Assembly: GCA_004299705.1 (NCBI GenBank)
Contig: SCQS01000069.1
Span: 1 to 53,842 of the forward strand
Length of the DNA: 53,842 bases
DNA from: Rhodanobacteraceae bacterium
Lineage (GTDB): Bacteria > Pseudomonadota > Gammaproteobacteria > Xanthomonadales > Rhodanobacteraceae
Reading direction: 5' to 3'
Each line of letters opens with the position of its first letter. Positions within the stretch are counted from its first letter, which is position 1. The notes below the pieces were generated by a model. The model did no database searches. It was not told the DNA's origin and saw only the letters and a program-made list of their open reading frames with translations. Below, piece by piece: positions 31,734 to 40,984 of this stretch. The translations under genes and the position numbers were made by a program.

Positions 31734-31870
31734 CAGTCCGCCATGTCGACCGCAGCAGAAGCATCGGACACGGATAAAAGCGGATTGCCACGGATTTGCT
31801 TTCCATCCGTGTTGATCCGCGTGAATCCGTGTCAAAAGCTTTTCCGGTTCGTTGCGCAATGGCGGCCAAT
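31734..31870. repeat. Right copy of the inverted repeat pair around the DUF1453 gene
   Basis: Reverse complement of the element at 30941-31080, with a few substitutions and small indels. It starts around GTCGACCGCAGCAGAAGC and ends around CGCAATGGCGGCCAATG, the counterparts of both ends of the left copy. Confidence 0.85.
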
Positions 31871-31888
31871 GCCCGCGCTGCGCGGCGG

Positions 31889-32701
31889 TCATTTCTGGCA
31901 GTGCGGACACCAATATGTCATGCGCTGGCCGATCACCTCGGCCCGGATTGGCGTGCCGCAGACCTTGCACGGTTCGCCCGCGCGGCCGTACACGTGGAGT
32001 TCCTGCTCGAAATAGCCGGGCGCGCCGTCGGGCGCGATGAAATCGCGCAGGGTGGTGCCGCCGCGCGTGATCGCGTAATTCAGGATGCGGCGGGTCTCCA
32101 CGGCGATGCGTGCGTAGCGTGCGCGCGACACCGTGCCCGCTGCGCGTTTGGGATGCACGCCGGCCGCGAACAGCGCTTCGCTCGCGTAGATGTTGCCGAC
32201 GCCGACCACGATGGACTGGTCCATCAGGAAGGTTTTCACCGCAGCGCTGCGTCCACGCGAGGCGTTCCATAGCCAATCGCCGTCGAATGCATCGCCCAAT
32301 GGTTCGGGGCCGAGGTCTTGCAGCAGCGGATGCACCTCGCCGGGCTTCTGCCACAGCAGGCAACCGAAGCGGCGCGGATCGTTGAAGCGCAGCGCCTTGC
32401 CGGAATCCAGCACGAGGTCGTAATGATCGTGCGGCCGCAGCGGAAAATCGGGTTCGACGATGCGCAACGAACCCGACATGCCGAGGTGCAGCAGCGCCGA
32501 ACCCGCCTGCGTGTGCAACAGAAGATATTTCGCGCGGCGCTCGACCGCGTCGATGCGCTGGCCCGGAAGCTTGGTGGTGAGCGCGCGCGGAATCGGCCAG
32601 CGCAGGTCTTTCCTGCGCAGCAGCACGCGTTCGACGATCCGTCGCTCGACGAACGGCGCAATGCCGCGACGGGTGGTTTCGACTTCGGGAAGTTCGGGCA
32701 T
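31889..32701 (-). CDS. mutM: Formamidopyrimidine-DNA glycosylase MutM (Fpg)
   Basis: It removes 8-oxoguanine and formamidopyrimidines and nicks the abasic site. 270 residues. [13 protein letters not shown] carries the catalytic N-terminal Pro2 and Glu3. [12 protein letters not shown] and DPRRFG line the DNA-binding core, and [16 protein letters not shown] is the helix-two-turn-helix region. The C-terminal zinc finger CKVCGTPI...YWCPHCQK has all four cysteines. I start at the ATG of MPELPE because Pro must be exposed. Upstream lies a repeat (32751-32877). Confidence 0.95.
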   Translation of the reverse strand: MPELPEVETTRRGIAPFVERRIVERVLLRRKDLRWPIPRALTTKLPGQRIDAVERRAKYLLLHTQAGSALLHLGMSGSLRIVEPDFPLRPHDHYDLVLDSGKALRFNDPRRFGCLLWQKPGEVHPLLQDLGPEPLGDAFDGDWLWNASRGRSAAVKTFLMDQSIVVGVGNIYASEALFAAGVHPKRAAGTVSRARYARIAVETRRILNYAITRGGTTLRDFIAPDGAPGYFEQELHVYGRAGEPCKVCGTPIRAEVIGQRMTYWCPHCQK

Positions 32702-32750
32702 GGGTTGAAGCGTATCGAATCGAATTGCGTTTCGGGCGCGTGTATCCATC

Positions 32751-32877
32751 GTCATTCCAGGGCCGCCCGCGCGGGGCGCGGGCGGAACCCGGAATCCGCT
32801 TGTCACATCTATCGATGCTTCGAGAGCGGATTCCAGGTTCGGCCTGCGATGGAGCTGCAGGCCGCCCCGGAATGACG
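32751..32877. repeat. GTCATTCC...GGAATGAC inverted repeat, long copy
   Basis: GTCATTCCAGGGCCGCCCGCG at one end and GGCCGCCCCGGAATGACG at the other, with inner GCGGAACCCGGAATCCG / CGGATTCCAGGTTCGG arms. Same type as 3904-3972 and 38455-38582. Confidence 0.7.
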
Positions 32878-32882
32878 AGTTG

Positions 32883-33377
32883 TCATGGTTGCCCAGCACC
32901 CGGCTTCGTCAGCATCACTTCCGGCGAATATTGCCTCGGCACCAGCGCGATTTCGTCGCCGACGCGCACGTAGCGCAGATCGCCGATCGCGGTGAGGCCG
33001 CCGTATTCAAGTCGTACGCCGTCCAACACCAAAGTGGCGGAGGGATGTTCCAGCCCAACCTTGGCGGGGTCGATGTCCCTGCCTGCAATCCAGCGCGCGA
33101 CGGGGCTGGCGGCGAGCTTGGCGAGTCGCTGCACGCGCGCGTCGTCGGCGCGTACCTGGGAGGGCTTGACGCGCCACCAGTCGCCGTCGCGGTGTTCGAA
33201 CACTTGCGGCGCGATCGGCGGGATGTCGAGTTCGATGCTTGTCACCGCAGCGGGATCGAGTTGCGTCACGGTGGGCGGATCACGCAGGTATTCGCGTCGT
33301 CCGACCCACAGCACCGCCGCGACCAGCACGACCGCGATGATCGCGAGAACAATCAGGTTGCGGTTCGCGCGCGTCAC
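32883..33377 (-). CDS. DUF4340-like membrane-anchored protein of a Gld-type ABC operon
   Basis: 164 residues starting at GTG, which overlaps the upstream gene's TGA (GTGA). One N-terminal membrane helix ([20 protein letters not shown]) is followed by a soluble domain: [22 protein letters not shown], then [18 protein letters not shown] and [14 protein letters not shown]. This matches the DUF4340 pattern that accompanies GldG-like proteins. The partners suggest a periplasmic auxiliary part of the ABC exporter. Last gene of the four-gene operon. Confidence 0.75.
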   Translation of the reverse strand: MTRANRNLIVLAIIAVVLVAAVLWVGRREYLRDPPTVTQLDPAAVTSIELDIPPIAPQVFEHRDGDWWRVKPSQVRADDARVQRLAKLAASPVARWIAGRDIDPAKVGLEHPSATLVLDGVRLEYGGLTAIGDLRYVRVGDEIALVPRQYSPEVMLTKPGAGQP

Positions 33378-34702
33378 CGCCGGCGTCGCCGCCAGGCAAT
33401 CGCAAGGCCGATCAGGATCAGGATGATCGGCAGCGCAATCATGTAGCCGAAGGTCAACCCGCCCAACTCTGCGCGCGTGGGTTTCAGCACCGCATCGGGT
33501 GCAGCTTGCGGCACGCTCGCCAGCGCGTCGTCGCCCAGCAGCCAATCGATCACGCGCTCGCCGAGCGCGAGATTGCCGCCATCGGCAAGGTAGGCATTGG
33601 CAAGGAAATCGCCGTCGCCGATCACCACCACACGCTGCTGGTTGCGCGCGGGGCTGGGCGACAGCCGGCTCAACGCATAGCCGAAGGTCAGCGGGCCTTT
33701 AAGTTCGCCCGAGGCCGGACCGAACGCGGCTTGGTCGGGATCGACCGCCGCAGTCTGGTTCCAGCTGCGCGCGCTCGATTGCAGAATGGCTTGCGCGTTC
33801 CACTGCGCGCCCGTCAGCGCCGCCAACGCCGCCGCGCGTGGGAACAGCGTGTTGATGTCGAAGCCGTCGGTGATCGCCTGCGCCGGATAGTGCGTCGCCA
33901 CCAGCATGCGCGGGTCGCTGACGCCGGCTGAGGCGCCTTGCGCGTCGAACAGGGTGCCCGGCAAGCGCTTGATGCCAAGCGCCTGTGCCAGCGGCGCAAG
34001 CCCGAGCCCGTCGCTGCCGGGTTCGGTCAACCACAAGAGGTTGCCGCCGTTGCCGACGTAATCTTCGAGCTTCTGCACCGACGTCGGCAGCAGTGCCGCC
34101 TGCGGGCTGGCCAGCACCACGAGGTCGGCGTTGCGCGGTACTTCCGCCGCTTCAGCCAAATTCAATGGGACTACGCGCACGCCGCGTGCGGAAAGTTGCT
34201 TGACGAAATCGCCGAGGTCGGCGGCGTTCTTGCCGGTGGGGTCGCGCTCGCCATCGCCAGTGATGAACGCAACCAGCTTGGGGCCGCCACGCGCCAGCCG
34301 CACCAGCGCGTCGGAAAAATCCTGCTCGTCGAGCTGGGTGACGTGCTGGCTGCGGCCGTGCCAGTGCAACACCAGTTCGCCATCCACCGTGATGTTGGCG
34401 TCCTGGGTTGCGACGGGGTCGAGGTCGGGATCGACGAACTTCAGGTCGATGTCGTGCTTGAAGCGACGGTAGCGATCGACCAGCAAGCTGGTCTTGGCGC
34501 GCAGCGTACCCGGTCGCGCGTAGCTCGTGACTGCGATCGGCCCCTTCAATTGCGCGAGCAGTGACCGGCTCTGCGGCGGGATCGTCGCGCGTGCGCCGGC
34601 GCTCCAGTCTGAGGTGAAACCGAAGCGCGCCGACAACGCGGCCAGGCACACCGCGATCACCACGCACAGCAGCGCGTATAGCCAACCTTGCCAGACACGC
34701 AT
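33374..34702 (-). CDS. GldG-family ABC auxiliary protein
   Basis: 442 residues. An N-terminal membrane helix (WLYALLCVVIAVCLAAL), then a large extracytoplasmic domain with LLVDRYRRFKHDIDLKFVDPDLDP, LVAFITGDGERDPTG and ADLVVLASPQAALLPTSVQKLEDYVGNGGNLLWL, the pattern of ABC_transp_aux (GldG-type) proteins. Near the end are VVVIGDGDFLANAYL and a final helix (FGYMIALPIILILIGLAIA) with an Arg-rich tail. Its ATG overlaps the permease stop (ATGA). In Bacteroidetes such proteins serve gliding; in proteobacteria the substrate is unknown. Confidence 0.85.
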   Translation of the reverse strand: MRVWQGWLYALLCVVIAVCLAALSARFGFTSDWSAGARATIPPQSRSLLAQLKGPIAVTSYARPGTLRAKTSLLVDRYRRFKHDIDLKFVDPDLDPVATQDANITVDGELVLHWHGRSQHVTQLDEQDFSDALVRLARGGPKLVAFITGDGERDPTGKNAADLGDFVKQLSARGVRVVPLNLAEAAEVPRNADLVVLASPQAALLPTSVQKLEDYVGNGGNLLWLTEPGSDGLGLAPLAQALGIKRLPGTLFDAQGASAGVSDPRMLVATHYPAQAITDGFDINTLFPRAAALAALTGAQWNAQAILQSSARSWNQTAAVDPDQAAFGPASGELKGPLTFGYALSRLSPSPARNQQRVVVIGDGDFLANAYLADGGNLALGERVIDWLLGDDALASVPQAAPDAVLKPTRAELGGLTFGYMIALPIILILIGLAIAWRRRRR

Positions 34703-35457
34703 CAGCCGCGCTCCCGTTCGCTCGCCACGCGGCGGATCGCGAGTGCCAATGCCAATGCGATGATCAGGACGAAATACACGATGTCCTCGCTGCGCAGCAG
34801 TCCGCGCATCGCCGGCGCGAGATGCGTGTGCAAGGCAAGATAACCCAGCCAGCCAGTATCGCCGCCGGTGATGCGCACGCCCGCGTCGATCAGTGACAAG
34901 CCTTCGCCGATCAATAGCGCCGCGGTCGCGGCCAGCGCCGGCTCGCGCGTGAACGCCGAGCAGGCGATGCCGATGGCGCAGAGCGCAGCGATGCACAAAG
35001 CAGTCAGGATCAACGCCGCGCCGAATTGGCCCCAATCGGGATGGGTCGCGTGCGCCAGCACCAACGGCATCGTCGCGACGAGGATCAGCAGCAGCCACAG
35101 GAACACCAGCCGTGCCGCGAATTTTCCGAACACGATGCCGGTGCCGGATGCGCCCGATGCCGTGAGCAATCCCAGCCGCTGCGCGCCGCGCTCGCCGGCC
35201 AGCGCCTGCATCGTGATCAACGGCGCGATCACCAGGCACAACTGGATGTAGTTCAGAAGGTAGGGCGCGACCACCGCGTCGACGAAACCGGGGCCGGTCG
35301 CGGGGCCGGGCAGCGTCGGCTGCGCATGCATGAACGCGGACACGCCCAGCAGGAATTGCCACGCCATCATCGCCAGCGCGATGCCGGCCAGCGTCCACGC
35401 GAACGGGCGCACAGCGAAGCGTTTCAAGTCGATGCGCGCGATCGTGAAGGCGCTCAT
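34702..35457 (-). CDS. ABC-2-type permease (GldF-like)
   Basis: 251 residues with about six membrane segments: FAWTLAGIALAMMAWQFLLGV, LLNYIQLCLVIAPLITMQAL, LVFLWLLLILVATMPLVLA, LILTALCIAALCAIGIACSAF and others. ALAGERGAQRLGLLTASGASG is the cytoplasmic coupling-type motif of ABC-2 permeases. It overlaps the ATPase stop by 4 nt upstream and the GldG-like start by 3-4 nt downstream. It forms the channel with the preceding ATPase. Confidence 0.85.
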   Translation of the reverse strand: MSAFTIARIDLKRFAVRPFAWTLAGIALAMMAWQFLLGVSAFMHAQPTLPGPATGPGFVDAVVAPYLLNYIQLCLVIAPLITMQALAGERGAQRLGLLTASGASGTGIVFGKFAARLVFLWLLLILVATMPLVLAHATHPDWGQFGAALILTALCIAALCAIGIACSAFTREPALAATAALLIGEGLSLIDAGVRITGGDTGWLGYLALHTHLAPAMRGLLRSEDIVYFVLIIALALALAIRRVASERERG

Positions 35458-36188
35458 GCGGCGGCACTCGCGGGTTGCGCGGCAATCGCGCGGAATTGCG
35501 CGTCGAGCCCGCCGTGTTGTCCGTCGAGTTTCGCGTCGTGACGCACCCGGCCCGCGTGCAGGATCACCACGCGGTTGCACATCGCCTCCACCTCGGCCAG
35601 CACGTGGCTGGACAGGATGATGCCGCGTTTGGGGCGCAGCATTCCGATCAGCTCGCGCAGTTGCGCGGTCTGCACCGGATCGAGGCCGTTGCCGGGCTCG
35701 TCCAGCACCAGCAAATCGGGTTCGTGAAGCAGCGCCTGCGCCAAGCCTACGCGGCGCTTCTGGCCCAGCGACAACTGGCCGCACAAGCGGCGCGCGACGG
35801 TCGTCAGCTCCAGCCGTGCGAGTTCGCGCTCGCAGGCAGCCTTGCGTGTCGATGTCGCCAGACCGCGCAAACGCCCGCAGGCATCCAGCGCTTCGATCAC
35901 CGTCAGTTCCGGCCACAGCGGCACGCTTTCCGGCACCCAGCCAATACGCTCGCGCATGGAACGTGCGTCGTCGATGGCATCGCGTCCGTCGATGCGCACG
36001 CTGCCCGAGTCGGGCCTCAACACGCCCGCAATGATCGCCAACGTCGTCGATTTTCCCGCGCCATTCACGCCCAACAAGCCCAGCACGTCTTCACGTTGCA
36101 GGCTGAACGAAACGTCCTGCAGTACCGGGTGCCCGGCCAGCCGACGGTTCACGTGATCGAGTTCCAGCAACGCCGGCGTCGCGGCCAT
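35454..36188 (-). CDS. ABC transporter ATP-binding protein (GldA-like)
   Basis: 244 residues. Walker A GVNGAGKST, the Q-loop region ERIGWVPESVPLWPELT, signature LSLGQKRRVGLAQAL, Walker B LLVLDEPGNGLDP, and the switch His in IILSSHVLAEVE. The first gene of the operon, with the permease start overlapping its stop. The Gly-Gln form of the signature (LSLGQ) is common in this ABC-2 subfamily. It is divergent from the desaturase gene, with about 145 bp between the starts. Confidence 0.92.
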   Translation of the reverse strand: MAATPALLELDHVNRRLAGHPVLQDVSFSLQREDVLGLLGVNGAGKSTTLAIIAGVLRPDSGSVRIDGRDAIDDARSMRERIGWVPESVPLWPELTVIEALDACGRLRGLATSTRKAACERELARLELTTVARRLCGQLSLGQKRRVGLAQALLHEPDLLVLDEPGNGLDPVQTAQLRELIGMLRPKRGIILSSHVLAEVEAMCNRVVILHAGRVRHDAKLDGQHGGLDAQFRAIAAQPASAAA

Positions 36189-36332
36189 GGGTTACGCCGA
36201 TGTAAAACGGTTGAAATCATTGTCGCGGCCATCACATTGTTTAGGCAAGCCGGGTAGCAGCGAGGGGTTTTCTGCCCTAAACTCGCGGCTACGGGTTTGC
36301 GTTGGCCCGTTCCCTTCTCCCGCGTGATCGTG

Positions 36333-37532
36333 ATGCTCGATATCTTCCTCAACTTTGCCGCGCACGGCTTGGCGAATGCCGGCTGGCTGGCGATCCTTGT
36401 TTACGTGCTGGTGACGACCCAGCTCACCATTTTCGCCGTCACCCTGTACCTGCACCGCAGTCAGGCGCACCGCGGCGTGGATTTCCATCCCGCCGTGTCG
36501 CACTTCCTGCGTTTCTGGAACTGGCTGACTACGGGCATGGTCACCAAGGAATGGGTGGCGGTGCACCGCAAGCATCATGCGCATTGCGAAACCGAAGACG
36601 ATCCGCACAGCCCGCAGATCGCCGGTATCCGCAAGGTGTTCTTCGAAGGCGCGGAGCTGTATCGCGTCGCGGCGGCCAACGAAGCCGATCTGGAAAAATA
36701 CGGCCGCGGCACGCCCGACGACTGGATCGAGCGGCACTTGTACACCCCGCATGCCTATCTCGGCGTCATTTTGCTGCCGGTGATAGACATTGCGTTGTTT
36801 GGCGCCTTGGGTGTGGTGATTTGGGCGGTGCAGGCTGCGTGGATTCCGTTCTGGGCCGCCGGTGTCGTCAACGGCCTCGGCCACTGGTGGGGCTATCGCA
36901 ACTTCGAGACCGCCGACAAGGCCACCAACCTCACGCCCTGGGGCGTGTGGATCGGCGGCGAGGAGCTGCACAACAACCACCACGCGTTCCCGAGCTCGGC
37001 CAAATTCGCGCTGCGCAAGTTCGAGGTCGACATCGGCTGGATCGTGATCCGCGGCTTGGAAAAGGTCGGCATGGCGAAGGTGTTGCGCGTGGCGCCGTCA
37101 CTGGATGAGCGCCCCAACGTGTCGCTGCCCGACATGATCACCTTGAAGGCGCTGCTGACGCACCGTTTCGAAGCCATGACCGATTACTACAAGACGGTCA
37201 TCAAGCCCACTGTACGCGAGCAGTCCGATGCGGAAGGCACGCGCCGTTTCGGTGTGATGACCCGTCGCCGCTTGCGCCGGGCACTCGCCAACGGCGGACG
37301 CTGGCTGGACAAGAGCGGCAAGGCGCGCCTGGCCACCGTCGTCGAGGACCGTCCGCGCCTGCAGCAGATCAGCGAATACCGCGCGCGCCTGGCCGCGCTG
37401 ATGGAACAGCGCAAGCCCGAATCCGCGCTGGCCGCGCTGCAACAGTGGTGCCGCGAAGCAGAGGCCAGCGGCAATCGCAAGCTGGCCGAGTTCGCCGCGC
37501 GCCTTAAACGCTATTCGGTGGCGCGGGCGTAG
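36333..37532 (+). CDS. Fatty acid desaturase (membrane acyl desaturase)
   Basis: A di-iron integral membrane enzyme that introduces a double bond in fatty acyl chains, for membrane fluidity. From MLDIFLNFAAHG, 399 residues. The three histidine boxes are present: HRSQAHR, VHRKHHAHCE and ELHNNHHAFP. Hydrophobic segments lie around 8-35 and 140-185. After the last box comes a charged helical tail of over 100 residues, with an RLKRY ending. A terminator follows the stop. A GTG 9 nt upstream is an alternative start. Confidence 0.9.
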   Translation: MLDIFLNFAAHGLANAGWLAILVYVLVTTQLTIFAVTLYLHRSQAHRGVDFHPAVSHFLRFWNWLTTGMVTKEWVAVHRKHHAHCETEDDPHSPQIAGIRKVFFEGAELYRVAAANEADLEKYGRGTPDDWIERHLYTPHAYLGVILLPVIDIALFGALGVVIWAVQAAWIPFWAAGVVNGLGHWWGYRNFETADKATNLTPWGVWIGGEELHNNHHAFPSSAKFALRKFEVDIGWIVIRGLEKVGMAKVLRVAPSLDERPNVSLPDMITLKALLTHRFEAMTDYYKTVIKPTVREQSDAEGTRRFGVMTRRRLRRALANGGRWLDKSGKARLATVVEDRPRLQQISEYRARLAALMEQRKPESALAALQQWCREAEASGNRKLAEFAARLKRYSVARA

Positions 37533-37560
37533 GTGGCTCATCGCGATTCGGATCAAACGA

Positions 37561-37585
37561 GAACCCGCCGCAAGGCGGGTTTTTG
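37561..37585 (+). terminator. Rho-independent terminator of the desaturase gene
   Basis: ACCCGCC-GCAA-GGCGGGT followed by a run of T, 30 bases past the stop. Confidence 0.85.
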
Positions 37586-37754
37586 ATAGGGGCTAGAAAA
37601 ATTTGTCGTCATGCCGGGGCCGTCCGATTTCATCGGGCGGAGCCCGGAACCCAGCGTCTTGGCTCGAAAAATCGCTCACGCAGTAAGCTCTTGCCACCCG
37701 CAAGCCTTCGCGGTGGGTAAGCTTCATGACAGTCAGGAATTCAAGGAGCTCGTC

Positions 37755-38347
37755 TTGGAGCTGCTTTACACGCCCAATTCGCCCTACTCGCGCATCGTGA
37801 GGGTGCGGATTCTGGAACAGGCGCTCGAGGTCAAGTTCACGCGCGTGTCCGTGCGCGAGGCGGCCGACGCATTGCTTGAATAACCCGGCAGGCAAGGTGC
37901 CGACGTTGCTGCTCGACAACAGGTGCGCGCTCAGCGACACCCGGCTTATCTGCGAGTACCTCGATTCGCTGAGTCCGAGCGGGTTCCTTGCGCGCCCGGA
38001 TGATCTCGACGGTCGCTGTCTCGAAGGGTTGGCGGCGGGTTTCCTGGACGGGGTGGCCGTATGGATTCGCGAACTGCGGCGGGATCGAGCCGAACAATCG
38101 CCGGGAGTCCTGGAGCTGGAAGCCGAGCGCTTTGTTTGATCGATGCATGCGCTACTTCGAAGGGAAGTCCTTGAGTAGTGGCTGCCTGAACTATGCTTCC
38201 ACGGCAATCGCGAGCGCCATCGAACTCGTCGACACGCGCTTCTCGGAGGCCTGGCGATCCGAATACCCTGCAATGCGTCGCTGGTTCGACGCGATATCGG
38301 AGAATGCGAGCCTGCGCGCAACCAAGCCGCTCAAAATAGCGAAGTAG
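37755..38347 (+). pseudogene. Glutathione S-transferase gene broken by two frameshifts
   Basis: A TTG start at 37755 with AAGGAG upstream begins LELLYTPNSPYSRIVRVRI, a typical GST thioredoxin-like N terminus. The first frame stops at 37881 (LLE-stop). The next frame continues NPAGKVPTLLLDNRCALSDT and runs through RLICEYLDSL to about 38125. The third gives DRCMRYFEGKSL and ends WRSEYPAMRRWFDAISENASL at 38345-38347. All the parts of a roughly 195-residue GST are there, in three frames, so the gene is recently dead. Its last codon TAG belongs to a REP element. Confidence 0.85.
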
Positions 38348-38412
38348 GGCGGGAGGAGCGCAGCGCATCCCGCCGCGTCGTTGCAACGACGGCGGGTTGT
38401 CACCCGCCCTAC
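38344..38412. repeat. GTAG-type REP pair
   Basis: GTAGGGCGGGAGGAGCGC ... GGCGGGTTGTCACCCGCCCTAC. TAG at 38345-38347 is the stop codon of the GST pseudogene. Confidence 0.85.
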
Positions 38413-38418
38413 GAAAGC

Positions 38419-38442
38419 AAAGCCCGCCTTGCGGCGGGCTTT
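38419..38442 (-). terminator. Probable terminator after rpmG
   Basis: Minus strand AAAGCCCGCC-GCAA-GGCGGGCTTT followed by GCTTTC. It lies about 175 bases past the rpmG stop and is symmetrical, so it may work in both directions. Confidence 0.6.
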
Positions 38443-38454
38443 GTAAGAGCCAAG

Positions 38455-38582
38455 GAGCTGGATCCCGGGTTCAACGCTTCGCGTTGCCCCGGGATGACGT
38501 TCTGACCAAGGCGTGCGCGTTGCGCACGCACAAGGTATTGGATCCCGGATCGCCGCTGCGCGGCGTCCGGGATGACGCATCG
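38455..38582. repeat. GGATCCCGG/CCGGGATGACG repeat pair
   Basis: Two units, each with GGATCCCGG or GATCCCGGAT and a closing (C)CGGGATGACG, separated by GCGCACGC-type sequence. Related in design to the GTCATTCC repeats at 3904 and 32751. Confidence 0.6.
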
Positions 38583-38616
38583 GCAAAGGCGCGCACCGCG
38601 TGCGCGCGCCGATGCG

Positions 38617-38781
38617 TCACTTGATCTTGCCTTCCTTGTAGATCACGTGCTTGCGGACGACGGGGTCGTATTTCTTGACTTCCATCTTGTCCGGGGTGTT
38701 CTTCTTGTTCTTGTCGGTGGTGTAGAAATGACCGGTGCCGGCCGAGGACGTCAGGCGGATCTTGTCGCGTTTGCTTGCCAT
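38617..38781 (-). CDS. rpmG: 50S ribosomal protein L33
   Basis: 54 residues: [20 protein letters not shown] and [20 protein letters not shown], ending VIYKEGKIK. No cysteines, so it is the zinc-independent form. It starts 12 bases after the rpmB stop, as in most proteobacteria (rpmB-rpmG). Confidence 0.97.
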   Translation of the reverse strand: MASKRDKIRLTSSAGTGHFYTTDKNKKNTPDKMEVKKYDPVVRKHVIYKEGKIK

Positions 38782-38792
38782 GGGGATTCTCC

Positions 38793-39029
38793 TTACACCT
38801 TTTGCCCGTTCTTGCGCAGGTCCGCGAGCACGGCGTCGATGCCGTTCTTGTCGATGGTGCGCAGGGCCTTGCCGGACACGCGCAGTTTCACCCAGCGGTT
38901 CTCGCTCGCGACCCAGAACTTGCGTTCGTGCAGGTTGGGCAGCCAGCGGCGGCGGGTTCTGTTGTTGGCGTGCGAGACGTTGTTGCCGGTGCTCGCAGCT
39001 TTACCGGTGACCTGGCATACACGTGCCAT
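38793..39029 (-). CDS. rpmB: 50S ribosomal protein L28
   Basis: 78 residues: [38 protein letters not shown], and [17 protein letters not shown] single cysteine, hence no zinc ribbon. AGGAG lies 6 nt before the ATG. First gene of the rpmB-rpmG pair, divergent from secB with about 250 bp between them, which must hold both promoters; I see no clear boxes there. Confidence 0.97.
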   Translation of the reverse strand: MARVCQVTGKAASTGNNVSHANNRTRRRWLPNLHERKFWVASENRWVKLRVSGKALRTIDKNGIDAVLADLRKNGQKV

Positions 39030-39279
39030 GGCATTCTCCTCATGATGATCCGCGTAGCCCGCGGAAGTTCGGCCCGACGGTGGTACTTGCGCGAGGTGTC
39101 GGAATGCCGCTTGGGCCCCGCGCCGCGCGGCGGGGCATCCGGAATGCCCGGATCGGCTTGAAGACAGCCGTGTAATGTAGCAGGCGGCGGGTTTCAGGGC
39201 AATCGGAAAGCGTGCACTATCCCTAAGGGTGTGGGACAATCCCCGGTCTTTGACCCTTTCCCAGCGGAGCTTTCAGAAC

Positions 39280-39780
39280 ATGGCAGAAGAGACCCCGGCC
39301 CCGAGCAACGGCCAAGCCGCCCCCCAGATGCAGATGGCGCTGCAGAAGATCTATGCGCGCGACGTCTCGTTCGAGGTTCCCAATGCACCCAAAGTGTTCC
39401 AGGAAGAGGGCCAGCCGCAGGTTCAGTTGAACCTCAGCCACAAGGCCACCCCGATCGAGGGCGACAACTACGAAGTGGTGCTGACCCTCACGGTCACCTG
39501 CACCCTGAACGAGCGCACCGCGTACCTGGCCGAAGTGCACCAGGCCGGCGTGTTCTCGTTCACCGGTTTCGACCCGCAAAATCTTTCGGTGGTGCTGGCC
39601 ACGTACTGCCCGAACGTGTTGTTCCCGTTCGCGCGCCAGGTGATTTCCGACCTGGTACTGAACGGCGGTTTCCCGCCCCTGTTGCTGCAGCCGATCAATT
39701 TCGACGCGTTGTATGCCGAACAGCAGCGCCAGCAGGCGGGCCAGGACGGCGGCAACATCAGGCCGGCGCTGAACGCCTAA
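39280..39780 (+). CDS. secB: Protein-export chaperone SecB
   Basis: A cytosolic tetrameric chaperone that holds preproteins unfolded and hands them to SecA. 166 residues from [32 protein letters not shown] is the family's N-terminal strand region; [30 protein letters not shown] and [17 protein letters not shown] are conserved. It precedes gpsA, as in E. coli. Confidence 0.96.
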   Translation: MAEETPAPSNGQAAPQMQMALQKIYARDVSFEVPNAPKVFQEEGQPQVQLNLSHKATPIEGDNYEVVLTLTVTCTLNERTAYLAEVHQAGVFSFTGFDPQNLSVVLATYCPNVLFPFARQVISDLVLNGGFPPLLLQPINFDALYAEQQRQQAGQDGGNIRPALNA

Positions 39781-39943
39781 GGGGTCTGGCCGGCAGAAAC
39801 GCAAGCGGCTGCGGCTTCGCCGTTTTGGGCATCTTCCGCGCTGCTTTTCGACCCATAGAACCACTATGGGCCTTCAAATCGGCACGAAACCTGCCTCAAA
39901 ACGGCTTTGCCTCGCTCGCATGGTTCCTACCGCCCAGACCCCC

Positions 39944-40960
39944 ATGACCCGCGCGACGGTTGCCGTTCTCGGCGCCGGCTCGTGGGGCACCGCGCTGGCT
40001 GCGTTGCTCAGCGGCAACGGCGTTGCGACCCGACTGTGGGGACGTGACGCCGCAGGGCTGGCACGCATCGCGGCCAGTCACCACAACCCGCGTTATCTGC
40101 CGGATCTGGAATTGCCGGCAGGCTTGGCCTGCGTGCCGGATCTGGCCGAAGCGCTGCACGGCGTCGACGTGGTGCTGGTGGTCGTCCCCAGCCACGCCTT
40201 TCACGAGGTCCTGGACGAAGTCGCGCCGCTGTTGCCGGCAGGCGCCGGCTACGCGTGGGCGACCAAGGGCTTCGAGCCCGGAACGGGACGCTTCCTGCAC
40301 GAACTGGTGGCCGAACGCTTGCCGGATACCCCGGCCGCGGTGGTCACCGGGCCGTCGTTCGCGCGCGAGGTCGCGGCAGGGATGCCGACCGCCGTCACCG
40401 TGCATTCGACCGACGATGCTTTCGCGCACCGCGTGGCCGAGCTGTTGCATACCCATACCTTTCGCGCCTACACCGGCAACGACATGCTGGGTGCCGAGTT
40501 GGGTGGCGCGATGAAGAACGTGCTGGCGGTCGCAACCGGCGTCGCCGACGGCATGCAGCTGGGCCTGAACGCGCGTGCCGGCCTGATCACCCGCGGCATG
40601 AACGAGATGCTGCGTCTCGGCGCGGCACTCGGCGCCAAGCCGCAGACCTTGATGGGGCTGGCGGGGCTGGGCGACCTGGTGCTCACCTGTACCGGCGACC
40701 TTTCCCGCAACCACCGTTTCGGTTTCGCGCTGGGTCGCGGCGTGCCGCTGCAACAGGCGCTGGCCGACATCGGGCAGGTGGTCGAGGGCGCGGTCACGGC
40801 CGACGAGGTGATGCGGCTGGCCGAGCGACACGGTCTGGACCTGCCGATCTCGCAACACGTACAAGCCGTGCTGCGCGGCGAGATGACCCCGACGGACGCC
40901 CTGCATTCGCTGCTGGCGCGCGAGCGCAAGCCTGAGTATCCGGAAAACCTGTTTCAGTAG
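39944..40960 (+). CDS. gpsA: Glycerol-3-phosphate dehydrogenase [NAD(P)+]
   Basis: It reduces dihydroxyacetone phosphate to sn-glycerol 3-phosphate for phospholipid synthesis. 338 residues from [10 protein letters not shown]. The nucleotide-binding motif GAGSWGTAL, then [45 protein letters not shown] (catalytic Lys) and [19 protein letters not shown]. An ATG at 39920 would add 8 residues; neither start has a good ribosome-binding site. A CCCATAG/CTATGGG hairpin (39851-39869) lies upstream. Confidence 0.95.
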   Translation: MTRATVAVLGAGSWGTALAALLSGNGVATRLWGRDAAGLARIAASHHNPRYLPDLELPAGLACVPDLAEALHGVDVVLVVVPSHAFHEVLDEVAPLLPAGAGYAWATKGFEPGTGRFLHELVAERLPDTPAAVVTGPSFAREVAAGMPTAVTVHSTDDAFAHRVAELLHTHTFRAYTGNDMLGAELGGAMKNVLAVATGVADGMQLGLNARAGLITRGMNEMLRLGAALGAKPQTLMGLAGLGDLVLTCTGDLSRNHRFGFALGRGVPLQQALADIGQVVEGAVTADEVMRLAERHGLDLPISQHVQAVLRGEMTPTDALHSLLARERKPEYPENLFQ

Positions 40961-40984
40961 GTTATCCCTGTCGCGCTCTGCGGT

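Noticed and set aside
39851-39869. CCCATAG/CTATGGG hairpin before gpsA as a terminator of secB
   Set aside because: A perfect 7-bp stem but no following T-run; it is left unassigned.
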